A stretch of DNA of 64,000 nt from Mycolicibacterium sp. (GTDB lineage Bacteria; Actinomycetota; Actinomycetes; Mycobacteriales; Mycobacteriaceae), in the NCBI RefSeq assembly GCF_016462545.1, contig NZ_JAEMTA010000020.1, positions 28,079 through 92,078 of the forward strand, read 5' to 3'. The notes beneath the pieces are model-generated. The model worked only from the letters and a program-made list of their open reading frames with translations. It was not told the DNA's origin and did no database searches. Below, in pieces: positions 8,967 to 16,538 of this stretch (its first letter is position 1; each line of letters opens with the position of its first letter). The position numbers were made by a program, and so were the translations under genes.

Positions 8967-10312
8967 CGGGCCACCTCGTACTCCTGAAGTTCCAACATCG
9001 ACTTGATGCGCTGGCGGTGGTCCAGGCTCACCGACCGCGCGACACCCTCGAGCAGCGACCGCAGATCGTCGACGTCGGCACACGGCTCCTGCCAGACGTC
9101 GCGGCCGTGTAGCCGGGCCCAGAGCCTTCGGAGATACGGGCGTGCGAAGGCGGACAGCTCATCGATCACCTGTCGCTGGCGGGGATGAACCGGTCCACCA
9201 TCGACGAGGTAGCGCCGCGCGTGTAGCACGTAGGCCTCCTTGCGCAGCCGGGCCTGGATGCCGCCCGACAGCGCGTAGCGGGTGGGCTTGGCATCGCTCA
9301 GCGGGTCGAGGTCGACCGCGACCTCGATGCCCGTGATCAATGCCGCCTGCTTGTCCTCGCCGAGCAGACCCCATGGCGCGCACGCCCGATCGACCTCTTC
9401 GGCACACAGCAGCGGAATCTCGGGAAGCTCGTCGCGGTCCAGGGCCCGACGCAACGTCGCATGCACGCGATCCACCACACTACGGTTCAGCGGAGGATCC
9501 CCGTCGACACTCCGCATCACGGGCGGCGGCGGTTGCGGGGCAACTGAACTCAGCCCGATGTCGACGATCGACCATGGGAGTTCGGCCCCGCCGACGCGGG
9601 CCTTGGCACCGAAGTTGTAGGGCGTCGCGTCCGCGACGAGAGCCGACCACACCCGCTGCCTGGCCATCGCGGCGTTGTGGCCCGCGTCGGCTCCGAGCAC
9701 CGTGGTGAGGCCGGCCAGAAATGGCCCGGCAATGGTGTCACCCGGCCCTACGTCGCGCCAGCTGCGCTCGAGCTGGCGGGACAGCCGAGCCACGACGTGC
9801 GCATCCCCCACGTAGCGGTTGAGCACCTCGATGCCGGTCCGGTCGCGGTCGTCGTGGACGCCACGCAGTACCGACTCGGCGGTGGCCCGGTCATCGGTGG
9901 CCGGTCGGCCTCGAGTGACCGCAAGCTCGAAGCACAGGGGAAAGTAGAGCTCCTGGGCGTTGCCAGACGTGATGCGCATGCGGCGGCGCTCGAGCTTCAA
10001 CACCGCGAACCACGCTGCAGCAGAGCGCAGTTGGGGTGCATGATCGAGAATCAAGTGTCGCATCGCGGTGCCCGTCTCCGATGTGACGACGGGCGCGGAG
10101 TACTGCGGGTTGGCGCGCAGCCGAAGTATCAGCGGGTCGAGAATCCGCTTGACGGTGCGGCGCAGCGGAGCGCCGTCGATGCCACTGAGGACCTCGACGC
10201 CCGGTCCGATCGCGCGCCACGCCTCGTCGATCACCATGCGTCGCGGCAGCACCGCACCCTCCCGCACTGCAGGGGTGCCGGCGTCGGTCACCAGGCGAGG
10301 AGCCGTGGTCAT
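8963..10312 (-). CDS. unknown 449-residue protein of the CHAT/TPR locus
   Basis: I do not recognise the family. The protein appears cytoplasmic, rich in Arg and helical, with segments such as LKLERRRMRITSGNAQELYFP, QLERSWRDVGPGDTIAGPFL and RKEAYVLHARRYLVDGG. There are no Walker, protease or DNA-binding signatures I can name. Its ATG is 83 bases from the divergent start of the membrane-anchored gene at 10396, so the two probably share a promoter region. It overlaps the next gene by four bases, which implies a stoichiometric pair. A scaffold, adaptor or effector role for the neighbouring CHAT protease is possible, but this is inferred only from position. Confidence 0.72.
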   Translation of the reverse strand: MTTAPRLVTDAGTPAVREGAVLPRRMVIDEAWRAIGPGVEVLSGIDGAPLRRTVKRILDPLILRLRANPQYSAPVVTSETGTAMRHLILDHAPQLRSAAAWFAVLKLERRRMRITSGNAQELYFPLCFELAVTRGRPATDDRATAESVLRGVHDDRDRTGIEVLNRYVGDAHVVARLSRQLERSWRDVGPGDTIAGPFLAGLTTVLGADAGHNAAMARQRVWSALVADATPYNFGAKARVGGAELPWSIVDIGLSSVAPQPPPPVMRSVDGDPPLNRSVVDRVHATLRRALDRDELPEIPLLCAEEVDRACAPWGLLGEDKQAALITGIEVAVDLDPLSDAKPTRYALSGGIQARLRKEAYVLHARRYLVDGGPVHPRQRQVIDELSAFARPYLRRLWARLHGRDVWQEPCADVDDLRSLLEGVARSVSLDHRQRIKSMLELQEYEVAR

Positions 10313-10395
10313 CCGCCCAGAATAGGCGGTACCTCGACGAATGCCGCATACGAAACTTGGGTTCGGTAGCAGAGTCCGGGTCGGATCCTGGTGGC

Positions 10396-11037
10396 ATGTC
10401 CGACGCCCTGGTGATCGCCCTCGTGTTCCTCCTCTCCGTTGCGATCGGCGCAGTGCTGTGCGCTCACCTGTCGCATGTCACCCGCGCGCCGTCCGAACTA
10501 CTTCCGGTCCGCAAGGCGACAGGGGTGGGCATTGGCACCGTGCGCGCCGTCGATGGGTTGATCACCGTCGACGTGGAGAGCGTCTCGGGACAACACTTCG
10601 AAGGACGCCTGCATCGACGGGACGACGACGGGTCGCTCGGCGGATTGCAGCCCGGTGTCCTGCTGTTGGTCACTTTCGATCCGGCTATGCGCGAACGACT
10701 TTCGCTCGCAGACGACATGGCGGCGGTGCGAGCGGCCTTCGACCGGATGCTCGTGCGCAAGGGCCTGGTGACACCGGCACAGGTAGACCTGATCAGGAAT
10801 GGCATCAAGTCCCGTGGTGTCGTGACTGCGATGAGGACGACGGGCGTAGCTCGCGAGGACTACCGCGAGATCGAACTCGACCTGATGGTCCGCAGGCCAG
10901 CGGGCGGGCAGTTTCCCGCGCACGAGACCACGCTGATACCCGAGTCGGCACTCGCCAGGGTCGCGCCGGGTTCGGTGGTCGACGCCTATTACGCAGACGA
11001 CGAATCCGTCGTCACCGTGTCGGTACCGCCCGGCTGA
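10396..11037 (+). CDS. membrane-anchored unknown protein in the CHAT locus
   Basis: This is a 213-residue protein of unknown family. One N-terminal hydrophobic helix (ALVIALVFLLSVAIGAVLCAHL) could be a signal anchor. A soluble region of about 180 residues follows and may contain two similar beta-rich halves: TGVGIGTVRAVDGLITVDVES and SRGVVTAMRTTGVAREDYREIELDLMV both look like small OB- or SH3-like barrels. GATCCT ends 6 bases before the ATG, so transcription may be leaderless. It is convergent with the CHAT gene (4-base gap) and divergent from the 449-residue protein. The internal repeat is my reading and needs a structural model. Confidence 0.68.
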   Translation: MSDALVIALVFLLSVAIGAVLCAHLSHVTRAPSELLPVRKATGVGIGTVRAVDGLITVDVESVSGQHFEGRLHRRDDDGSLGGLQPGVLLLVTFDPAMRERLSLADDMAAVRAAFDRMLVRKGLVTPAQVDLIRNGIKSRGVVTAMRTTGVAREDYREIELDLMVRRPAGGQFPAHETTLIPESALARVAPGSVVDAYYADDESVVTVSVPPG

Positions 11038-11041
11038 ACCC

Positions 11042-12271
11042 TCACCGCGCACCGTCGACGGCAAACGTGACCAGCGCCGCCCAGTACAGCGGATGTGCGC
11101 TCGCGTCACCGGAACGCCACTGCCGCATACGGTTGCGCTGCCATCGATTCACCGCGCGGCCGCCCTCGTCCTCGTCGTGTGCGTCGTCCACGGCGACCAC
11201 GAGCTCGGCCATGGGATCCTCTGCTCCACCGGTGAACTGCCGATAACCGGCCGTCGTCGGCAGCGACCACAGTGTCGCCGTCACCAGTTGGGCGCCGCAG
11301 AGGACCATCGCGGCGACCAATCCCGTCGCCTCGTCGAACCGGTAGTCGCCACCGGACGCGCATGCGATGAGTGCCACCCGCGGCGGCATCGACATTCGTC
11401 GGGACATGATGGTCGCCGCGGTGAGCGGAGCCTCCTCCGCCAGATGCAACGCCGCCTGGTCGGCACGGCCCGACTGATCCTCGGCGGCGCTCGCGTGACC
11501 GACGTAGAGGAGCCGACGAGGTTCCTCGGTCAACATCGCGACGAGCCATTCCCGGTCGGCGTCCGTGCGCCGGAACAGTTCAGCCGTCGCGGACACCCTG
11601 GGCAGCACCTGTCGCGAGGTGACGTCTTCGGCGAAGTGCCGAGCCACCCGCGTGTCGGGTGACGGTCGACCGAGGACCGAGCCCAGCGCCGAGTCGGCAC
11701 GTTGCCCTGGCACTCGCGGGTCGAGGATCACCAGCGGCAGGCGGTGACGCCGCTCGGCCCATGTCGTGCGCGGCCGCCGCGCGTTGACGATGTTGGGCGG
11801 AATGGCCAACAACACGTCCACCAGTTCCATCAGCCGATACGACTCCGTCTCGGAGTCGACGGGCAGCGCGAGCAGGCCCCACGGCACGCGCCCCAATCTC
11901 GCGCTGGGCGAGATGAACAGGACGGGCCGCGGCGCGGACACGCCGTCGGACAGGAGGCGCCATGCGGCATCGGAGAGCAGCGCCGCCCCGAGCCGTCTGG
12001 CCAATGCCATCTCGGTGTCCCGGGTCGCGAAGGGCCCCTGCGTGAGGGCTCTGGCGACGGCGTCGGCGATGGACTCACCCCCGGTCGGTTCGGGGAGCGC
12101 GACCGCGAGTTCGTCGAGGCATTCGCGGATCTGCGGTGCCTGCACCACCCAGGTCACCGTTCGGGACGGGTCCCCCACCACCCGCAGGCTGGCGTAGGTG
12201 GCCACCCCGACGTCCGCGAAGCGCAGTACGAGAGTGCGAGAAGTCAGGACCCCTTCTCCCATGTCTCCCAT
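11042..12271 (-). CDS. CHAT-domain (caspase-like) cysteine protease
   Basis: The C-terminal half has the caspase/separase-fold CHAT signature. The catalytic His is at about 259 in LLYVGHAS and the catalytic Cys at about 304 in VALIACASGGDY, each after a hydrophobic strand; the usual downstream segment GLVAAMVLCGAQLVTATLWSLP follows. The N-terminal 150 residues contain FISPSARLGRVPWGLLALPV, the conserved lead-in of CHAT domains. Known CHAT proteins are proteases activated by a partner, often a TPR protein, in stress and anti-phage responses such as the Craspase/TPR-CHAT of type III-E CRISPR. Here the gene overlaps the upstream TPR-like gene by 28 bases. The start may be the ATG at 12262 rather than 12271. 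The substrate is unknown; the two unknown proteins alongside are candidates. Confidence 0.85.
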   Translation of the reverse strand: MGDMGEGVLTSRTLVLRFADVGVATYASLRVVGDPSRTVTWVVQAPQIRECLDELAVALPEPTGGESIADAVARALTQGPFATRDTEMALARRLGAALLSDAAWRLLSDGVSAPRPVLFISPSARLGRVPWGLLALPVDSETESYRLMELVDVLLAIPPNIVNARRPRTTWAERRHRLPLVILDPRVPGQRADSALGSVLGRPSPDTRVARHFAEDVTSRQVLPRVSATAELFRRTDADREWLVAMLTEEPRRLLYVGHASAAEDQSGRADQAALHLAEEAPLTAATIMSRRMSMPPRVALIACASGGDYRFDEATGLVAAMVLCGAQLVTATLWSLPTTAGYRQFTGGAEDPMAELVVAVDDAHDEDEGGRAVNRWQRNRMRQWRSGDASAHPLYWAALVTFAVDGAR

Positions 12272-13983
12272 ATCGATTCAGCCGCGGTGACACACTGCCC
12301 GTAACGCTGCGACGCCAGCTCACGGTAGCGATCGAGCACCGGGCCCGTGGTCGGATCCATCCGCAGCGGAGGCAGCGGGCCCAGCCGCGTGAGTCCGGTG
12401 CCGTCGGTGATCGGCGGTCCTGCGGCGACCAGGGCCAGCTCATCGACGTCGGTGATCGGGGCGGCCGCCGTGGAGACACTCGACCACTCGGTCGATCCGC
12501 CCTCGACTCTCTCGGCATTGAATGTGCCACGTGCGCTGTGGTATTCGACCAACTGACTGACCAGATCCGCGTTCTCCCACTCCAAGCAGACGGCGAAGGC
12601 GCCGGCCAGCATCGGCGCCGACACGCACCTCGCCCACTGCGCACGCGCCTCGGCGTCGGCAACCGAGTACCGCACCGAATCGACGGCCAGGGACGCGGGA
12701 ACCTTCAGTTCGGCGGCGCGTTCCAGCTTCTCCATCGCTTCTGCGAACTTCGCGGTGCCGGGTTCGGGACTCATCGCCCCCGAACCCGAGCGGTAGCTCT
12801 CCTCCACAGCTTCCCAGTCCGCGTCGGGATCACCTGCGCCGTCGAAGCCCAGATCGGCCAGCGCCTCGGCCCGCCACACGTTGCCGAGGTGATCGTCGAG
12901 CCTGGCATAGGCCAACCAGCTGCTGCGGGGCGAGGAGTCCAGACATGCGCGTGCCTGCGCCACCATGTCGACGGCCTCGGCGTAGCGGCCGCGAAAGATC
13001 GCGATCCAGCTGCGCTGCAAAAGAATTCGGTGGATGTGCAACGGTTTGCCGAGCTCACGCCAATGACGCTCGGCGTGCTCCCAGCACTCGTCGGCGACCT
13101 TGAGGCCACCCGCGGACATTCTGGTCAGTCCGAAGAACAGCCAGCACCGCGAGACGTCGTTGGCGCGGGCGTAGCGCGCGATCACCGGGTAGGCCTCGTA
13201 CATGAGGGCCTCGGTAGCCACTCGGTCGCCTGCGGACCAACTCGCCGCGCCGCGTTCCAATCGAGCTCGCGCCGTGGCCAGTTCCCACCCACGCGCCTCC
13301 GCCCGGGCCTCGGCACGTCGCAACCACGGGGTGGCCTGGTCGAGCCTGCCGGTCTCGATGCAAAACCTGGCGTAGCCGATGCTGCCGAGCACCCGCAGAT
13401 TGTCGGCCGATTCGTCACCGGTCGAGGACGTTTCGATGTGGCGGATGACGTTGTCCCACAACGAGACCGACCGCACGTGCAGGTCGTCGTCGCACAAACC
13501 CTCCGCGCAGACGATGCGAGCATAGATCGACAGATACGTGTGTTCCTCGGCGAGATCCGCGAACTCTTCGTCGTCGTCGTCCAGCGCGGCGAGTGCTATC
13601 GCGGCCCCTTCGTGGTCGCCGATGGCGGCAGCCAAGCCGATCTCCAGGAAGCCGGCCCGTCGTCGGTAACGGCACACCAGATGACGCACCTCGTCGGTCG
13701 TCATCGTGCACTGTCCGAGCACCTCCGGCGCCGCGGTGCCCGCGAGGATCGACGAGTAGATGGCAAGGCACTCCCCCATCCGACGAGACGCCTCCCGCAC
13801 CCCGTCGTAGGCCGTCCTCACCAGGTAGAGCTCACCGAGCTGGGCCAAGGCCTCGAGCATCCAGCCGTCCCGGTCGGCCGCCTCGATCTGCGGCATCAGC
13901 GACAGCAGCAGCTCCTTGGCCGCCGTCTCGTCGGAGGCCAGAGCCAGGTGACGGGCCCGCTCCAGCTCCCCGGGGATCGACAC
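12244..13983 (-). CDS. TPR-like helical repeat protein, partner of the CHAT protease
   Basis: The 579-residue soluble protein is Ala-rich and almost entirely helical. Regularly spaced helix pairs resemble tetratricopeptide units, for example LERARHLALASDETAAKELLLSL, LEALAQLGELYLVRTAYDGVREASRR and ATPWLRRAEARAEARGWELATARARLERG. TPR arrays bind peptides or proteins and are the usual regulatory partner of CHAT proteases. It is the first gene of the pair and its 3' end overlaps the CHAT start, so it is probably made with it and may hold it inactive until triggered. There is no enzymatic motif or transmembrane segment. The repeats are degenerate and the exact number cannot be counted by eye. A 681-residue antisense ORF over this gene is a high-GC artefact. 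Confidence 0.72.
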   Translation of the reverse strand: MSIPGELERARHLALASDETAAKELLLSLMPQIEAADRDGWMLEALAQLGELYLVRTAYDGVREASRRMGECLAIYSSILAGTAAPEVLGQCTMTTDEVRHLVCRYRRRAGFLEIGLAAAIGDHEGAAIALAALDDDDEEFADLAEEHTYLSIYARIVCAEGLCDDDLHVRSVSLWDNVIRHIETSSTGDESADNLRVLGSIGYARFCIETGRLDQATPWLRRAEARAEARGWELATARARLERGAASWSAGDRVATEALMYEAYPVIARYARANDVSRCWLFFGLTRMSAGGLKVADECWEHAERHWRELGKPLHIHRILLQRSWIAIFRGRYAEAVDMVAQARACLDSSPRSSWLAYARLDDHLGNVWRAEALADLGFDGAGDPDADWEAVEESYRSGSGAMSPEPGTAKFAEAMEKLERAAELKVPASLAVDSVRYSVADAEARAQWARCVSAPMLAGAFAVCLEWENADLVSQLVEYHSARGTFNAERVEGGSTEWSSVSTAAAPITDVDELALVAAGPPITDGTGLTRLGPLPPLRMDPTTGPVLDRYRELASQRYGQCVTAAESIWETWEKGS

Positions 13984-14039
13984 TGCTGCATCATAAGTCG
14001 CGGCGGACGCGAGGTGTGGAAGTCGGAAATGGCGAAGAC

Positions 14040-14064
14040 GGCGGACGTGCCAGGCACGTCCGCC
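14040..14064 (-). terminator. terminator hairpin of the LpqH-like gene
   Basis: GGCGGACGTGC/GCACGTCCGCC is a perfect 11-bp stem with a 3-base loop, 20 bases after the lipoprotein stop codon. There is no long U-run, as is usual in mycobacteria. Confidence 0.65.
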
Positions 14065-14084
14065 GCCCCCCGCAGGATGACCCG

Positions 14085-14582
14085 TCAGTTGCAGGTCACC
14101 TTGATCTCGAACTTCTTCGTGATCATTCCGGCCATCGGGTTCTTCATGTCGGCACCCTGCGCCTCACCGGTGATGGTGTAGGTGCTGCCGTCGACCGCCA
14201 CGTCCGCCGAGCCGGACTTCATCCCACCCATCTGGGCCACGGCCAGCGCGTTGCCGTCGACGACCAGGCCCAGGGACTCCACCGCCGGCGGTGTTGCGTC
14301 GCTCATCACCACCGCGACGCCCTGCTGCCCGCCGACGGCTCCGCTGGCCACGTTGATCTTGCCGCCGGCCTTCACGCAGGTGACGGAGTTGAGGTCCAGG
14401 CCCGCCAGATCCTGACCCTCGACCTTGACCTGGGTGTTGCCGCTGGTGCTGACCTGTGTGCTGCTGCTGCCGCCGGCAGCAGGTGTGCTGGACCCCGGCG
14501 TCGAGCCCTTGTCATCAGAGCAGCCCACCAGAACCAGGGCGGCCGCCGCGATGCCGATACCCGCCGTCACGATCTTCTTCAT
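14085..14582 (-). CDS. LpqH-family (19 kDa antigen-like) lipoprotein
   Basis: This is a 165-residue exported lipoprotein. The signal peptide MKKIVTAGIGIAAAALVLVG ends in the lipobox LVGC, so Cys becomes the lipidated N-terminus on the outer face of the membrane. A Ser/Thr/Gly-rich linker, often glycosylated in mycobacteria, precedes a beta-rich domain. That domain has the family pattern VTCVKAGGKINVASGA and ends FEIKVTCN, the two Cys residues presumably forming a disulfide. Members are immunodominant TLR2 agonists in M. tuberculosis. The ORF track start at 14777 is too long; the ATG at 14582 starts the signal peptide. It is monocistronic, with its own terminator downstream. Confidence 0.9.
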   Translation of the reverse strand: MKKIVTAGIGIAAAALVLVGCSDDKGSTPGSSTPAAGGSSSTQVSTSGNTQVKVEGQDLAGLDLNSVTCVKAGGKINVASGAVGGQQGVAVVMSDATPPAVESLGLVVDGNALAVAQMGGMKSGSADVAVDGSTYTITGEAQGADMKNPMAGMITKKFEIKVTCN

Positions 14583-14718
14583 TTCTTCGGTTCCCTTCGT
14601 TCGCAACGCCGGAGATGACGTCGTCGTGAGGCAAGTACACGAGGGGTGCGGCGCTACCGATCCCAACTTCTGGGTCGATGCGCGCTCGGCGGGCCGGACG
14701 CGTGACGGCTCGGCCAGA

Positions 14719-16395
14719 TCACAGAGACCCCGAGACCACCCGCCCTTCGAATACGACGGCGTCGCACTTGATGCCACTCAGCGACTCCGCCGGGACGTCG
14801 AACGGCGAGCCGTTCAACACGAGGAGGTTCGCCACCTTGCCGACGGTGAGCGAACCCAGTTCGTCCTGCAGGCGAAGCTGGGTAGCCCCGTTGATGGTGT
14901 AACCCTCCAGCAGCAGGTCGCGCGGCAACTGGGCGTCGGCTGCGGGCCGGACGCTGCCCGGGTAGGTCGCCGGGTCCAACGGATACTCTGGGTCCACGCG
15001 CGTGACGGCGATCTGCATGCCGAACATCGGGTCGGCCCTGTGCAATTCGTAACCGCTCACGACGTCGCTGCCGAAGGTCACGGTGGCGCCGCTGGCGGCG
15101 ATCTCGTTGAATCGGTACATCCGGTTCCAGCGTTCCTCGCCGAGGTGCTCCTTGGCTTCATCGCCGAAGTATCCGCCTGACCAGTGCGTGGTCCAGTTGA
15201 CCAAAATGCCCAACTCGGCTGGCCGCACCATGTCGGCCGGGTCGACCAGTTCGCAGTGCGCCAGCGTCACCTGAATTCGCCATGCGTCGCCTTGTGTCGC
15301 GAGCCGTCCCCGGGCAGCCTCGACGGCGTCGCAGGCCACCCGGAAGGCGCGGTCGCCCACCAGGTGAACGTGTACGTCGACGTGAGCGGTGTTGCACAGC
15401 AGCAGGCACTGCTCGAGTTCGTCGGTTTCCATGCCGATCTCGCCGAAGTGTTCCTGCGCATGACTGCACAGTGGGGCGATCACCGCGCTGTTGCCGCTCT
15501 CGTTGGTGCCGTCCAGGAACAGCTTCACGGCGTTGACGCCGATGTGCGGGCGGCCGAATCTGGATTGCAGGTCGGCTATTCGGACCAGCACGGCCGGGAG
15601 ATCCGTCGAGTTCGTGAACTGAACGGCGCCTTGGTAATAGACGTTCAGCTCGCCGCGCTCGTCGAGTTCGACGAGCGACTCGAGAATCTGCTCGTCGTCG
15701 AGCAGCGCCTCGAACACCGTCGTCACCCCGTGGTCGGTCATGAAGTCGAAGAACGGCTTGATGCGTGCCGGGGTGAGCTCCCGCGGCGGGCTCCACCCGA
15801 TGCGCTCGTACATCGCGTCGAGGAAGTGCCGATGGACGAGTTCGCGCAGCAGCCCGGTGGGCTCGCCGTTCTCGTTGCGCACGAACATCTCCAACCCCGG
15901 CACCGGATCCGGAGTGTCCTTGGTGACGCTCATTAGGTCCAGCATCTTGCTGTTGACCCAGTGTTCGTGTTCGCTGAAGTCCTGACACAGCACCGGTCGG
16001 TCGGGCACCACGGCGTCGAGCAGTTCCTTGGTGGGGCCGCCGTCGCGGAACGTCGCGCTTGGGTAGTACTCGAAGTACAGAAACGGTGCCTCCGCCACCG
16101 GATGTGCAGCGGCGTACTCGGCGATGAATCGCAGGATCTCGTCTACGTCGGTCGTCCACGGGAGGCGCACGTGCCAGAAGCTCTGCGACACCATCGACGG
16201 GTGGGTGTGGGCATCTACGATCCCCGGAATCACCGTCCGCCCGCCGAGGTCGAATACCGTCAGCTCCCCGGCGTCGGGGCGCGTGCGGCGCTCGCCCACG
16301 TAGGTGATCACTCCCCCTTCGACCACGACGGTGTCGGCCAGCGGTCGTCCCGCATCGGCGGTGTGCACCCGCGCGTTCGTCAACACCATTCCCAC
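14719..16395 (-). CDS. amidohydrolase family 3 (YtcJ-like) metal-dependent hydrolase
   Basis: The 558-residue enzyme belongs to the amidohydrolase superfamily, with a TIM barrel and a divalent metal site. Visible metal ligands are the HxH of IPGIVDAHTHPSM after strand 1, His residues in LLCNTAHVDVHVHLVGD, and the Asp in TVTFGSDVVSGYELH. The N- and C-terminal beta-sandwich (GRTVIPG; LTVGKVANLLVLNGSPFDV) is also typical. These enzymes hydrolyse amide, urea or related bonds of small molecules; the substrate is unknown. The GTG at 16395 follows AGGAG by 7 bases; the ATG at 16389 is the alternative. It is divergent from an amino-acid permease, with an AraC-type regulator next, so the trio likely imports and hydrolyses an amide compound. 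Confidence 0.85.
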   Translation of the reverse strand: MGMVLTNARVHTADAGRPLADTVVVEGGVITYVGERRTRPDAGELTVFDLGGRTVIPGIVDAHTHPSMVSQSFWHVRLPWTTDVDEILRFIAEYAAAHPVAEAPFLYFEYYPSATFRDGGPTKELLDAVVPDRPVLCQDFSEHEHWVNSKMLDLMSVTKDTPDPVPGLEMFVRNENGEPTGLLRELVHRHFLDAMYERIGWSPPRELTPARIKPFFDFMTDHGVTTVFEALLDDEQILESLVELDERGELNVYYQGAVQFTNSTDLPAVLVRIADLQSRFGRPHIGVNAVKLFLDGTNESGNSAVIAPLCSHAQEHFGEIGMETDELEQCLLLCNTAHVDVHVHLVGDRAFRVACDAVEAARGRLATQGDAWRIQVTLAHCELVDPADMVRPAELGILVNWTTHWSGGYFGDEAKEHLGEERWNRMYRFNEIAASGATVTFGSDVVSGYELHRADPMFGMQIAVTRVDPEYPLDPATYPGSVRPAADAQLPRDLLLEGYTINGATQLRLQDELGSLTVGKVANLLVLNGSPFDVPAESLSGIKCDAVVFEGRVVSGSL

Positions 16396-16431
16396 GTCGA
16401 CTCTCCTCACTCGTCGTGGGAAAGCTACCCA

Positions 16432-16463
16432 CGGCGGCGCGGCGGAACAGCGCCGCGCCGCCG
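16432..16463. promoter_or_regulatory. perfect 13-bp inverted repeat in the amidohydrolase/permease promoter region
   Basis: CGGCGGCGCGGCG and CGCCGCGCCGCCG are exact inverses separated by GAACAG. The element lies in the 143-base gap between the divergent genes, upstream of both starts, so it is a candidate operator for the adjacent AraC-type regulator or a cruciform. It is not placed as a terminator for either gene. Confidence 0.5.
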
Positions 16464-16526
16464 ATTGAGCGTCATCGTCATGCCGGTCGAGCCGAATCGT
16501 GCTGTCGCGGTGGCCCCGCCAGTCCC

Positions 16527-16532
16527 TACATT
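16527..16532 (+). promoter_or_regulatory. -10 hexamer of a leaderless promoter (permease)
   Basis: TACATT ends exactly 6 bases before the permease ATG, so transcription would begin at the start codon. No Shine-Dalgarno is present. Confidence 0.5.
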
Positions 16533-16538
16533 TGCCGG

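Noticed and set aside
12136-14181. 681-residue plus-strand ORF antisense to the TPR-like and CHAT genes
   Set aside because: High GC makes long antisense ORFs common; its composition is Arg/Pro-rich with no recognisable motif, while the minus-strand frames have coherent domains.
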